Notes under the pieces: model-generated | The model's input: only the letters and a program-made list of their open reading frames with translations | The model's database searches: none | Told to the model about the DNA's origin: nothing | Part shown: in pieces, positions 42,634 to 55,300 of the stretch | Numbering within the stretch: position 1 is the first letter of the stretch | How the letters are laid out: every line of letters starts with the position of its first letter | Source: Periplaneta americana | Taxonomy: Eukaryota > Arthropoda > Insecta > Blattodea > Blattidae | Direction: 5' to 3' | DNA: 64,000 nt | NCBI RefSeq assembly: GCF_040183065.1 | Contig: NC_091125.1 | Coordinates: 117,910,121 to 117,974,120 of the forward strand | Program-made: the position numbers and the translations under genes

Positions 42634-43059
42634 TAAATCAGCTTATGCAGTTGTCTGGACTCGAGTGTTGGTCAGGCCTGGGATTTTTCATAGACACTTT
42701 TGGTGGATAAGATCAGGTTTTACTCTGGGTTCTCATATTTGGTAAATGTTTACTTAGCACTTCGTAGCAACACCATATTGCACTTTTGGTCCAGAAGAAA
42801 TACTCATCTTTTACGAAGGCACTCACCCTTGCCACTTTGTAACAATATGCCATATTGTATTGAATTTATTAACATTCCATGGTATTCGTACATTGCTTCA
42901 CAACTAGAATATGGAACAAGTCAAAAAACTTAATACTGCTATAAAGTCTTAATTTATAGTCACAGTCTAGTTGAAATATATACAGAAGAGGTTTACAATA
43001 TAGTCTACTAGTACAACACAAAGTTTTATTACTGTATCAATTTCATGAAGCATTGTTGA
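42634..43059. other. Intergenic, possible Harbinger MITE relic
   Basis: TTTTCATAGACACTTTTGGTGGAT at 42687-42710 resembles the end of the 38469 MITE. Nothing else is recognised. Confidence 0.3.
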
Positions 43060-43630
43060 AAGTCATGAATTCACTTACAGAATAGAAGGCATGAGAAATT
43101 AGGTACTTCTTTAATTTGGCCCTAAATCTTATGTTTTGAGTTTCATTTTTTATGTCCATAGGAAGGCTATTAACAATTTTTACTGCCATATAATGCACTC
43201 CTTTTTGATAGCACGATAGACTTGCCGATGGAGTATGAAAGTCATTTTTTGACGCATATTTATGCTATGAACTGTTGAATTAGTTACAAAGTTTTCACGA
43301 TTACATACGAGGAAGATTATTAATGAAAAAAATATACTGACAAGCCATGGCATTATTTGTAATTTTTTTTAAATAGTCCTACACGATTTCCTAGATTGGC
43401 ATCTACTATTATTCTAATTACTCTTTTTTGTAGTATGTAGGAATATACTGTTACTATCTGTGGAATTTCCCCAGAATAGTATTCCAAAACTCATTACCGA
43501 ATGGAAGTAGGCAAAGTATATTGTATTTTCTCCAGACCAAAAATACAGTATGGTATTATTATGAAGTGGCGGTGATGCGCTGAACTTTTAATTCACATTT
43601 TCTCATGATGTGCATTAAAATCATCCCATT
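43060..43630 (-). mobile_element. LINE 3' end
   Basis: Minus strand has broken reading frames like KKECIIWQ...LLIAFLWT, the C-terminus typical of a Jockey-type transcriptase in this genome. 43297-43410 also occurs inverted at 45701-45811. Confidence 0.55.
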
Positions 43631-43749
43631 CGATTATTATATTCATAGTACTTCTGATCAATGACGTGTGGGGTCTGTATAAAACAATATGCAGATAACT
43701 AATTGATTAAATGGTGATCTTACTCGTGTTAATTGTGTAAGCATGTGCG

Positions 43750-43791
43750 GCTTACAGCTGTTTCGGTGCTTCTTCACACCATCCTCAGAGC
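43750..43791 (-). ncRNA. Hammerhead-ribozyme-like motif of the Penelope element
   Basis: On the minus strand: helix I GCT/AGC (3 bp), core CTGAGGA (CUGANGA; 43788-43782), one extra U, helix II GGTG/CACC, GAA, palindromic helix III ACAGCTGT with no loop, cleavage position A (43753). A loopless helix III is expected to form only between two molecules. The inverted copy on + (about 44272-44300) has TTGAGGA, with the first core C lost. Confidence 0.65.
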
Positions 43792-43931
43792 ATACTAGAT
43801 CTCGGCATCATATCGAACTTCGCTGCCTGTTGTGTGGGTGCATTCGATTGTTGAAATGTGGTGTCAAATAGTGTGTGTGTTGAGAATTTGATCAGGGTGT
43901 GTTTTAGTGTGTCTATATATTTCATATTGTT

Positions 43932-44318
43932 CTAGTGTGTTGAGTTTTTTGGTTGTGTGTGTAGGATTTCCATGTCTGTATTTATGTTATTGTATGTGTG
44001 ATTAGCATTAGTTATGTGTTCGGCATATGTAGATGTATTGTGTCCTCTGGTTATTGCTTTAATGTGTTCTTTGTATCGAGTTTGGAATGATCTGCCTGTC
44101 TGTCCAATGTAGAAACTGTCGCAACTATTGCATGTGAGTTTGTATATGCCTGTGTGGTTGTATTTATTTGTTTGTGTGTTGAGATGTCTTTGTAGTGTGT
44201 TTTCTGTTCTGTATGCTATATTGTATTTCTGTTTTCTGAATGAGGATGCGATCTTGTGTGTGTTTGAGGATAGTGTTAAGAACATCGAAACAGCTGTAAG
44301 CCGCACATGCTTACACAA
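43932..44318 (-). pseudogene. GIY-YIG endonuclease of a Penelope-like element
   Basis: Minus-strand frame of 128 codons. GIYKLTCNSCDSFYIGQTGR is the GIY-YIG core with the CxxC insert typical of Penelope-type enzymes, followed by SFQTRYKEHIKA (catalytic Arg and the H). A downstream Asn-rich region NTDMEILHTQPKNSTH ends the polyprotein. The first 15 residues come from the inverted end repeat, so the start is artificial and the RT is gone. Confidence 0.85.
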
Positions 44319-44350
44319 TTAAAACGAGTAAGATCGCCATTTAATCAATT

Positions 44351-44866
44351 ATTTATATTCAAGTGTTAAAAGTAGTGTACGAAAAATTCAACATGGATTA
44401 TGCAGATAACCTTAAACAGTCAAATGCTATGGATGAGAATGTACCTAGCTGGAGGTTGGTATGACGCTGATGGATGTAACCCTAGAGGTTTATCTTCTCC
44501 CTTCAGGATAATGAAATGCTGATATGATAGGGATTATATGCTCAGGTTTAATCCGCTGCAGTACTGCATATAGAATTAATGGAAAGTTACTGATAACAAA
44601 AATTCATTACAGTACCTATTAATGGCTACTGAAATAGAATACAACTTTGAATGTTTCACAATAAAATTATTATTTTAGTACCTATAATAGGCTAATACAA
44701 TTAATAATAAACTGGTATCATGAAGTTTCAGATGGCCAAACATTTCTCCAACAATAACAAAAAACAAAATTACTCTGAAGTGAAAATATAACCAATCTGA
44801 ATGCTCTTTCTGTCTTCTCTCACAAACTTGTTAATTTTCTCAAACCATTGATTAAATTTTGCTATT
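44351..44866. other. Intergenic, nothing recognised
   Basis: AT-rich; no supported feature. Confidence 0.4.
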
Positions 44867-45376
44867 TTACATTGTCTGCCTACTCTTGAAATTATTTCCT
44901 GATTTCGTTTTTGTTATTATGAAGTACTTTTCTATTTTCGATGCAGCGAGAGTATTCTGCTGAATTTTCACCTTCTTAGCTTGAATTTCTTTCTTCATAT
45001 CTTGTATTCTATTCAGCAAATATTTTTCATTCATTTGCAGTTGTTTAGTATTGTGACTTTCTTTGTCTAAAGTTTTTGTTTCTACTATATTATGACGTTC
45101 AACAGTTTTAGTTAAGTGATATGTAAATGATTTTTCTGATGTCAGTGCCAATTTAGCCCTAAATTGTTTCCACAAAATCTTCTCAATTTCACCATCAATT
45201 CCTTCATTTTCACATTTCAAATCCTGAATAGATTTGTTTAGTATGAGTATATTATAATCCAATCTAGCGATTTTATTTCCTAATTCTTCTTCATGAATCA
45301 TCTCTTCACACTTATTATTTTCTTTGTACTTAAAATTAAGTTGTATCACATCAACACTTGCCGCTTCAGTGAAATC
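44867..45376 (-). CDS. Unidentified coiled-coil frame, about 169 aa
   Basis: The minus-strand frame is open from a stop at 45377-45379 to a stop at about 44867. It lacks a convincing ATG near its start; the first in-frame ATG gives MIHEEELGNKIARLDYN. The protein is Lys/Glu-rich with heptad-like runs (QDLKCENEGIDGEIEKI, NRIQDMKKEIQAKKVKI) and a basic C-terminus. It could be the last exon of a small coiled-coil gene on the opposite strand, a processed pseudogene, or chance. It lies between two inverted LINE tails. I do not recognise the family. Confidence 0.4.
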   Translation of the reverse strand, partial: DFTEAASVDVIQLNFKYKENNKCEEMIHEEELGNKIARLDYNILILNKSIQDLKCENEGIDGEIEKILWKQFRAKLALTSEKSFTYHLTKTVERHNIVETKTLDKESHNTKQLQMNEKYLLNRIQDMKKEIQAKKVKIQQNTLAASKIEKYFIITKTKSGNNFKSRQTM

Positions 45377-45700
45377 TCATGAGTCTCTCATGGCATTTTT
45401 GATACCTATGTCAACATCATTTGCATTTAGTAGCTACAACTAACTGTTACACAGGATTAAGATTACATAGCATCTGGTTTTACTAAGACGATATAATTAT
45501 TGTAAATTAAGTGATTGGAAATGTTGATAGTTCAGAAGATCACAGATTGCTAATTACTGGTATTATTTTAGTAACACCAAACATACTAGATAATCCTACT
45601 ACTGTCCGAAACAAGCACCTTACTTTTGTACCATTGTTGATAGACGATATAATTGTTCTAGAAGATGCGATCGAAACCCTACAAACAATCGAAAGCATGT

Positions 45701-45811
45701 AGGTGCCAATCTAGGGAATCGTGTAGGACTATTTAAAAAAGGTTACAAATAATGCCATGGCTTGTCATATTTTTTTCATTAATAATCTTCCTCGTATGTA
45801 ATCGTGAAAAA
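45701..45811 (+). repeat. Inverted copy of the LINE tail at 43297-43410
   Basis: 111 bp nearly identical to the reverse complement of 43297-43410 (CCTAGATTGGCA / TGCCAATCTAGG core). The pair brackets the Penelope fragment and the coiled-coil frame. Confidence 0.85.
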
Positions 45812-45834
45812 CAATTATAGATGCCTAAACCACA

Positions 45835-45950
45835 GTCATTCTTTCATTTACTGTTCTGCCCAAGAGCAGGTCTTTCACTGCAAACCCAGCTTTCTCCAAT
45901 CTTTCCTATTTTCTGCCTTCCTGTGCCACAGTATCAACAGAAATTTTTTC
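45835..45950 (-). mobile_element. LINE 3' tail copy
   Basis: GTCTTTCACTGCAAACCCAG and CTTTCTCCAATCTTTCC match the tail at 61435-61490 (minus) and 63640-63690 (plus), the end of one LINE family. Confidence 0.65.
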
Positions 45951-46739
45951 TCTGCGTGGCTGCACAATCCCTTGCTTAAAAATGGTTAGGTATGTGTCAG
46001 AATACGTCTATAGTGGAATAGCAAAATTCAAATTCTGTCCATAAAACACTATCCAATAAACGAAGCGACTTAAAGGCATATACGACTTCAAAGAAACACG
46101 CTGAATCAGAAAATATAGTTGGAACACAAATAAGCTCAAGCTGTTATTAATTTCGCGAAGACTGCAGCGATTAAAAAGTCGAAAATTGCGGCATGTCAGT
46201 TGTAGCTATATTGTTGAACACGGTAGTATTCAGAATATAGATCATTTAACTACGGTACAGAGTGTAAAACATAATTCCTGGTGAAGTAAATGAAAACATT
46301 CAGCTTAAAATACAAAATGCTTGGCAATTATTCAAAATGTGTTGTGCCATTGTTTGTACAAGAATTGACAGATAATATTCGTGGTAGACCCTACAGTGTA
46401 TTGTTGGACAAATCAAACCACATCTCAATACCGATACATAAAAATATTTAGGTTCTATTATTATTTATTATAATAAAAAGAGTTATGTATATAATCCTAG
46501 ATCATAACTATATGATCAGGGAAATAACATGATAGAATTTTCTAAATCTGGCGGATGATTGCTCACAGGTGAGATTCGGAATAATATCGGGTTTGTGAGG
46601 GTTGGCAACACTGATTCTGATGTTTTGTTCTAGACGCAAGTAGGCGACATTGAGCGATCTTTTTAGGTTATATTGGGTCGCATGTGAAAGTTTAATATTT
46701 GGAATCTGGATTAATATAAATATAATTTTGTTGTGAGAG
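45951..46739. other. Probable 5' flank of the DDX28-type gene
   Basis: AT-rich, becoming richer in CG dinucleotides from about 46550. No TATA box near the start codon; the promoter was not located. Confidence 0.4.
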
Positions 46740-46808
46740 ATGCAGTTACGTTCACGATTTTGTGAGTTGTGCAGAAACCCATCTTTTGCGTATATTCATC
46801 ATTATGCG
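46740..46808 (+). CDS. DDX28: DDX28-type exon 1 (candidate)
   Basis: ATG at 46740 follows an in-frame TGA at 46734-46736. 23 codons, then GCG|GTTAGT donor, phase 0, matching exon 2. The donor is weak and the assignment rests on phase, position and the basic N-terminus. Confidence 0.55.
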
Positions 46809-49800
46809 GTTAGTTAAATTGTTATAATCTATGTAGGCTAATTAATTTAATGCAGTATTTTTATGCATTCGACAAACGCAGACAAATCTACTCTTTTTAG
46901 TATTTTAAGATATCATTTTCAGTGAGGAATTCGTATACTGAAATTTTCCCAAACCGCGCAAACACAAAATTTCAAATTACAACAAACAAGGGAAACAGTC
47001 ATAATGGGTCTGACATTTCCTGTGTAATTTTTTGCGCGAAGTACTTGTCATAAATCTATCTCACAAAACCTTACCCAACCTTACCACTATTAGTGAGGCT
47101 ATATGTCACTGATCTGTGTCCTCATCAAGCCCTACCTAACCTTGTCACTGACAGTGGGGCTACTTATCACTGACCTAGTTCCTCATGAAGTCCTACCTAA
47201 CCGTCCACCACTGTGGAGTAATAGTTCGCACGTCTGACCGTAAACTAGTGGGCCCAGGGTCAAATCCTGGTTGAGATTTATCTTGGAGTTTTCCCTCAAT
47301 CCATTAAGAACGAATGCTGGATGACTTTTGGTGCTGGACTCTGGATTCAAAGCCTTGAAGAAAGTAGTCTCTCTCGATTAGGAAATTCCTTCTTGAACAT
47401 AAGCTCTGCAAGATATCCATTATAACTGTTTCTTTTTCCTTCTTTATCTTGAAACCATACTGTGAACCTCATTCCATGTTACTTCCATGTTTTGCTTTTG
47501 CTCTCCACTGTGAGGATCTGTGATCAAAATAAAAAAAAATGGACCACAACCCTCAATAACCGAAAAAATTATTCCAAATAAGAATAAAACCCAAAAATGC
47601 TTTTATTACAGAAATACACTGTCACGACAACTTGTATAATTACCGAAGATTGTTTTTACACAGAATGAATGTGACCCTTATTTGAAGGATATTTTTAACT
47701 ATCATCTTCTTTTTCTGCACAGGTTTTGCCAGCAAAGGTACAAGCTGCTGTAAAAGAGAAGGAATTTAGTAAAAACAAATGCCTGAATGATATTGAATCA
47801 TCTAAACAAACTAAGGTAAAAGATGATAGTAATTAATTTGGAAGCATAATGATAGGTCTCATATGATGTTTCCGAGTTTAGCCAGACTAGTGTAATAGGT
47901 CGTAGTTGAACTGGTATGGATTGTTTCAATATTTTAATTATTTTTCATTATTATTCCTGTACATGAATACAGAATACTTAATAATCTCTGAACTTATAAG
48001 TAAAAATTTTCAAATCGAAATCTGTTTAAATATCTTCTGAAAGATGTTCTCTTCTCCTCTGGTTTATGTATAAATTAGACACTCGAAGCTCTTATCTTTT
48101 CGTCCTTACTGATCTGTACAGTAACTTTGTATTATGTTTGATTATAAAGGATTTTACTGAATCCTTGGATGTCAAGTAGTGGTACTCACAGATAGTGTAC
48201 ATCACCAAGCAAAATGATTATTTACATGTCATGTACAGTCTTAGACAAAAAAAGAATGACTGACACCATACACCTTCCGAAGACATCGGTTGATTCCGTA
48301 AGAGCTTAGGTTTACAGGTGAACGAATTTCTCATGGATGACTAGGCTCAGTTTTTTCTTTGTTTTGTTTGTTTGTTGCTTTTTTGTCTGTTTATAGCTTA
48401 ACTATTATAATTAATCTATAACAAAGGTATCTTCAAGGAGTAAATTAGGTGCAAAATAAACATCCTTTCCCTAGTTGTATGAACCAGGCGCTGCCCGAAG
48501 TGGACACAGACAAATTTACGCTACAGGAGATGGGTCATTTTTTGTGTCTAAGGCTGTACATTAATGGGATTGAACACAACATATTCAGATACATACTTGA
48601 AGATATTTAGAAGGAAATCAAGTCTATTGAATAATAAGTTCGGGTACATCATTATTACAACGCAATAACTGTAACAGTAGTGGCAACATCAAAAGATGAA
48701 AAGAAGCAATAGCTAAATGACAGGGGCCTGAGGACTGTGACAGGGTTATAGTGAGATAGATGAGGAGGTAGCTGATAGGTGACTGAGAACTGTGTCAAGG
48801 TTTGAGTGGATAATGGGATAGGTAAGTGATAGAGGACTGTGACAAAGTTGGAGTGGGTTAGGTAAGGGGATAGCTCAGTGACAGAAGGCTGAAGATGGTT
48901 AGTTGGAGATAGAGGGGATCGCTATCCCATTTACCTGCAATAGTAATCTTGAAGTAAATGTGTGGAAGCCAGTGATTTGTTCTCGATGATTTTAATCTGT
49001 CTACTTGAAGGGGTGCATTGTTACATAATACCTACCAGCAGTGTATAATATGTATTCGTGTATTGGCATATCCTCTGCATATGCTGGTAGCACTACAAAA
49101 TTGACGTCATAGGGCGGAAGTTTCCTTGTAAGGATATAGAAATTGGTCTGCTAGACGATGTGTTGAGGTATAAGAAAGGACACAATTTGGGACAAGTATG
49201 TGGGATTATAGTTTTCACTTTGTTCACATCAAGTTTCTGAAAATGCTCCTTTATTTTCAGACATGCTAGAAAATGGTGTACCCAGGCTTACCATTAATTT
49301 TTAGTCTTCCTTGTAAGCGATATATATGTCTATAACTAATATGTTATATCAATATTGTCTTAGAGCAATAATTGTTTTCATCCCATACTTCAAATTCAAT
49401 GTTATTTGGTGTAATAATGAATTATTAATAACGTGTTAAAATATCTGTTAGATTTTAGCTGCATTAGATAGTCATCCTGTGACATGTTCTTGATTATTAT
49501 TTTCAGATAAGTTGCGCTCAAAATTCTTCTGTATAAATTATAATATTGTAGGCTTACTGGAAATAATTTGGTAACTACATAGGAAGACAGTGAGACGAAC
49601 TTTTTCCAGTAAGCACGTGATATAATGGAAAACATCATTAGTTAACTGACTGTTATGATTTGCTGATAATCATTTTTCTTCTCACTTTTAGATGGACTGT
49701 TAAAAAAAAATAAGAAAATATTCCTTATGATGTCAAACCTGAGAGTATAAAATTTGAACATATTAATTTATTTAGTTGTAAATATTAGGGTTGCCCTGCC

Positions 49801-51878
49801 ACAGCAGTCCAGTAGCTAGAGCACTGGACTCATAATCCTGTGGACCCGGGTTTGATCCCCAGTGTATCGCCATTATACTTGTATTGGCCATGCTTGTGGC
49901 CCAGGTAACACAGGGGTTTTCTCTGGGAGCTCCGGTTCCCCTATGGCATCCCAACAAATTTATATCTCATCTCTAGACTAGCCTCTTGTGGTGCACCCTA
50001 GACAATAATTCTGTTGGTAATTTGGTCTATCCCGGTCGGGGCAAGTTACCTGGTTGAGGTTTTTTCCGGGGTTTTCCCTCAACCCAATACGAGCAAATGC
50101 TGGGTAACTTTCGGTGCTGGACCCCGGACTCATTTCACCGGCATTATCACCTTCATATCATTCAGACGCTAAATAACCTAGATGTTGATACAGCGTCGTA
50201 AAATAACCCAATAAAATAAAAAAAAATTGGTCTACAACAACAGGCTTCATATGGGTGAATGACGAACAGTCAAGTACCAGCCATTATTAAATATATATAT
50301 TTTTGGTTGCTTGGCCATGATTACATACTCTTGTATTCATTCAAGCAAAGCATTAAATAGGTTGTAGGTGTCCTGGCCACCCACCCACCCCAATATTTAA
50401 TAATAATTAAACATTGAACAAATGATTGATACTTCGAAAAGATATTAACTTATTGCTAATTTTGTACAAATGTTCAGTTTCTCCTCTTCTTACAAATCAG
50501 TCATATAACTTATTCTAATTCTTATACAGAATCCAGAAACTATTACTTCTTGTCCGTTTATCATTTTCTGAAAGCTAGAACAGGTAATATCCTCATATTA
50601 CACTGGATCTGTAGAATTGTTCTGACAGTAACTATTGACAACTTTCTGTTTAGTGATATTCATAAAAGAAACCATCGTTTCCATATTTTCATCGTCATCA
50701 TAAATCAGAAAGTCCACACCTGTGGAGTAACGGTCAGCGCGTCTGGCCATGAAACCAGGTGGCCCGGGTTCGATTCCCGGTTGGGACAAGTTACCTGGTT
50801 GAGGTTTTTTTCCGGGGTTTTCCCTCCGCCCAATACGAGCAAATGCTGGGTAACTTTCGGTGCTGGACCCCGGACTCATTTCACCGGCATTATCACCTTC
50901 ATCTCATTCAGACGCTAAATAACCTAAGATGTTGATAAAGCGTCGTAAAATAACCTACTAAAAAAAAAAGAATAAATCAGAAAGTATCAGTCAATACAAT
51001 ACCATACCAATAACATCTGTAAACATCTAAATAGCATGAACTCTAGTGATTTCACTTTAATTTGAAGAGGTAATTATATTTGAAATAGAGTAAGATGCTG
51101 TTTCTCTTTGTAGTCTCTTATGGAAGTTCAGCTAGATCTACTATGCAATGCATTTCAAATTACGTATTTATACAAAATTTGAAGTATTTTAAGCTACTTT
51201 AAAATAATCTGAGATTTTCGAACTTGTTCAACCATCCAGCTAGAACAGTTTTTATTCACCTGAACTTGGGACATTCTCAGTTTTCCAGGATGTATGGCCG
51301 TTCTAGACAAAATGAGAAACATAAGAACTTTGAAGAAACTGGCAGCTTTACTTTTCAAGAAGTGTTCTTTTTACTCTGTTGAACTCTACTTCCGCATCCA
51401 ACTAGGAAAAATCCTCATTTAGCATAATTTTAAGTGTGTTTAATTTTTGTTACAGAAATTAAGAATCATTTGCAAGCGATCTGAGTTCAATCTTCATGCA
51501 GGCCAGCATTACAGTAAATTTGACGATATTCCATTAGCATCCAAAGGATGGCACCATCGGAAATCTAGAGGAGACTTCTTCACAATCCAGAGCTATCGAG
51601 AGGCAAGTGGAATTTATGTGTAATTGTAATTTCTTCAGTCAAATCTTCAAGGTGTTTTGTATTATTATATTTTCATTGCACAGATATTGTTCATATTCAT
51701 TATATACGAGTTAACTTTTGAAAACATGATGTACAGACCCACAAACAAAATTTGGGCCACCTGAATTTTCCAAGTTCCAGTTATAACATACTGCACAAAT
51801 TCAGTAAACACTGAGCATGCACAGTATGTTCTAGAACTTGGAAAATCCAGATGGCCCAAATTTTGTTTCTGGGTCTGT

Positions 51879-51926
<48 letters not shown>

Positions 51927-52229
51927 GGTAAAGAAAAATGAATGATTATTTTAAATAAAAAATATCAAACAAGTCTCTCTGATCATTTTCTGTTGCATAG
52001 GATAAACTTAAAAATGAAACGGAATTTCTATAAAGGAAAATTCATATTCATTATATACGAGTTAACTTTTGAAAACATGATGTACAGACCCACAAACAAA
52101 ATTTGGGCCACCTGAATTTTCCAAGTTCCAGTTATAACATACTGCACAAATTCAGTAAACACTGAGCATGCACAGTATGTTCTAGAACTTGGAAAATCCA
52201 GATGGCCCAAATTTTGTTTCTGGGTCTGT

Positions 52230-52301
<72 letters not shown>

Positions 52302-55300
52302 GGTAAAGAAAAATGAATGATTATTTTAAATAAAAAATATCAAACAAGTCTCTCTGATCATTTTCTGTTGCATAGGATAAACTTAAATTGATGTTCTATA
52401 GAAAATTATTAGGCACAGAATTATTTATACTTTCCGTTACAATTATAGTCATAGTTTTTTTTTTTTTTTACCCTCTCTGACTAGAAAACTAAAGAAGTAG
52501 TGGGGCATCACTCTTTCTTAAAGATAAACTGTAATACTTACGCATGAGTAAATTTTCACAGATGCAGGGTCTTAAAAAGGTTTGGAATCTCATTACTGGT
52601 ATAAATTCTAATGTAGTTAACACTTTTATCACTTATTAGTGCTGGCTTTATGTGAACCTGCAAAATTAATTATCTTTACTTAAAATATACTTTTAAACAG
52701 TTTTAAAATACAGTCAGATGACACACTTTTGAATCATAAAAGAATGTTTTTGTGTCATGAGAACTGAGTATGCCAGCATCAAGGAGCTATATCCTATTAT
52801 ACTAACTATGAATGGATAAATGAAATATCATATTGAGAAATATGAGAAAAAGACACAAGTCAGGAAATGCAAGGAAGTGGCTACAGCTATCAAGTAAGTT
52901 AAATAATAGTTTTCATTTTCAAATAAACATTTAATAATAAAAAGCAAATAAATGTTCTTGACATAAATAATTACAATAATTTATTAACATGAGACATTAT
53001 TAAATAATACATATAAATGCTTTTCTATCAGCAAAGTAATTATAGTGGAAATAACACGGCAATTTATATATTAAATGTAAAAGAATCAATAACGAAAATA
53101 AGAAATCCGATTGAAGAAATGGTAGTTTTGCTGGTGAGGAATCAAATTTAAAATTTAGAAATGAAAAAGTAATGAACAGAAACCAAAAAGAATAGGGTCT
53201 GGTGTTACTGTACTTAAATGCAATACATCCCACCTGATTTGTCAAAAAAGATTGGATGGTACAGAGCAGGCAAGAAGCTAATAATAGAGAAAAAATACAA
53301 AATGTGTATGATTTGGGCATTTTTCATTAATCCTTAGCATAGTCCATTAGTGGCATTTCTTCTTATGCGCAATACAAGGTGGTAGTGGTCTCTCACATAA
53401 TCTACATATGCATTTATTCTCCAGTTCATGGAAATATATTATTTTCCATATTTTATGATGAAAATTATGAATTATTAGTGTGATGATGTTCCTTCTCATG
53501 TCTCAATTAGGTCTCATCCAGCCACTGTTGATCATAGTGTCTGTTCTGTAGAATTGCAAGCAGATTTACTCGCTCTTCTTTCTTCTAGTATTTCTTTGTA
53601 CATCCAAGTAGATGGTAGCAAGAAGTCTGTTTTCAGGTTTTGTATAACGAAGATTTCGCGTGCAAGTGTTGCTTTTAGAAATCTTGCCTGAACACCTTCT
53701 AGAGTTATTTCATTTTATACATCTTGATTACACAACTTTTAACACTACTGAAACTAGTCCACTAAGTATTAATAAATTTAGTTCGCCATTAACACGTGAA
53801 AGTGATCACCATGAATTATGTTTCTAAGTGATATACTGTTAAAAGTTGTGTAATCAAGATGTATAATCAAGGCGAGACAAGTTATATACCAATAATACAC
53901 AAATACAGGTCCACGTGAATCAAAGCCATAAAAACATCACACCACATAAGCATCAACCAAGAATGCCCAAACCAACAATTTACATCAAAGTACGCACAAA
54001 TCAACATAAAAACACATCATATCCTGCACAAAAGACAAACACTACAGCAGAAAAAACGTACATACAAAACAACATTAAACATCTACACTACACAAAAAAA
54101 TCAACATAACATAAATACATACAAACTACATTTGCAATTAGCTCGCACACTACACTACACGGAACTTATGACGTTATAACACACACAAACAGAATATCAT
54201 CACAAATAAGCCAAAAATAAAAAAAGACAGAAAAACAAAGCAGCAATGTTAAAGACACAACAACATACAGCATGAAACGCAAATTCCATCTGAGAATATT
54301 CAACACCACCAACATAACATTCAACCATAATGAAACCAGACTACTTGAGAAAGGATTGAAACACAACATACACCAAAACAACACAGGGACAAGACAATGA
54401 ACACAAAAAATCGTAAACACAGAAACAGCAATACGGAATACACAAAAATCAACATCATGAATACATGAGACAAGACATAATAAGAAACATAAGCAAAATA
54501 AAGCCATAAAAAACAAACAAGAACACAAAACAATAAGCACCTTAAAAACAAAACAAGAAGAACATAACCTAACATCTGAAGAAACTGGAAGACACAAGGA
54601 TCTCATTAGTTCTGAAGATAGCTCCTATTAAGCTGAAACTAGTCAACTAAATAGTTATAAATTTTAGTTCACCAGTAACATGTGAAAGTGATCACCATAA
54701 ATTCTATTTCACTTTAATTTCAGAATCCAGCTGTGTCCACTTCCTCAGATATAAAGAGCAGCTTCAGTGATACAGGCATAAGTGAAGAAATCACTACCAT
54801 TCTTGAGGAGCAACATATAACAAGTCCGACTGTGATTCAGGTACTATCTTCAGTTCATTACAATCCAGCATCCATTTAGTCAGTTTGTAGCTTATTAGCA
54901 CTACTATAAGAATCCTAGTCTGATTCCTGATGTATCTTGTCTGATGTAGTTTATTGAAAAGCTGAGCAGTAGGTTTTCTCGTGAGCATTGCAGTTTTCCC
55001 TGTCAAATTGACTCTAATTAGTTTTTTCATTCTTCAGTATACTCCTTGAACACTTATATAATCAGTGATGGTTTCAATAAATAAATAACGACTTAACTTT
55101 GTCAACATATTGAAATAACTTAACAATACATCACTAATTAATTTGTCCTTTAAAATTATTGTGCATGTACTTGTGTGTGACATACTCTTACATTCTTTAA
55201 ACTAAGTCCATCAGTATCACATATCGGTCGGTTAGTTGTCTTCTGGCAATATGATTTCTATGAGTACAACATAGTCACCACTTGATATTGTCATATTTGT

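Larger units (their letters stand above)
43701..44350 (-). mobile_element. Penelope-like element fragment with inverted ends
   Basis: A 65-bp inverted repeat (43701-43765 and 44286-44350; AATTGATTAAATGG outside, CAGCTGTTTCG inside) encloses a GIY-YIG coding segment on the minus strand. Downstream of the coding region the terminal repeat holds a hammerhead-like motif (43750-43791). Inverted partial end repeats are a known form of Penelope insertions. No reverse transcriptase remains. Confidence 0.85.
47351..49789. other. DDX28-type introns 1-2, largely unannotated
   Basis: Besides exon 2 and the minisatellite at 48717-48920, no element is recognised. Confidence 0.4.
51690..52387. repeat. Tandem duplication of a ~335-bp segment containing a MITE
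   Basis: 51690-52012 and 52041-52387 are nearly identical apart from the length of an AT repeat. They are separated by 28 bp. Confidence 0.95.

Noticed and set aside
54166-54606. 146-codon minus-strand frame rich in Cys, Phe, Leu and Val
   Set aside because: Shadow of the A/C-rich + strand Penelope 5' region; composition explains it.
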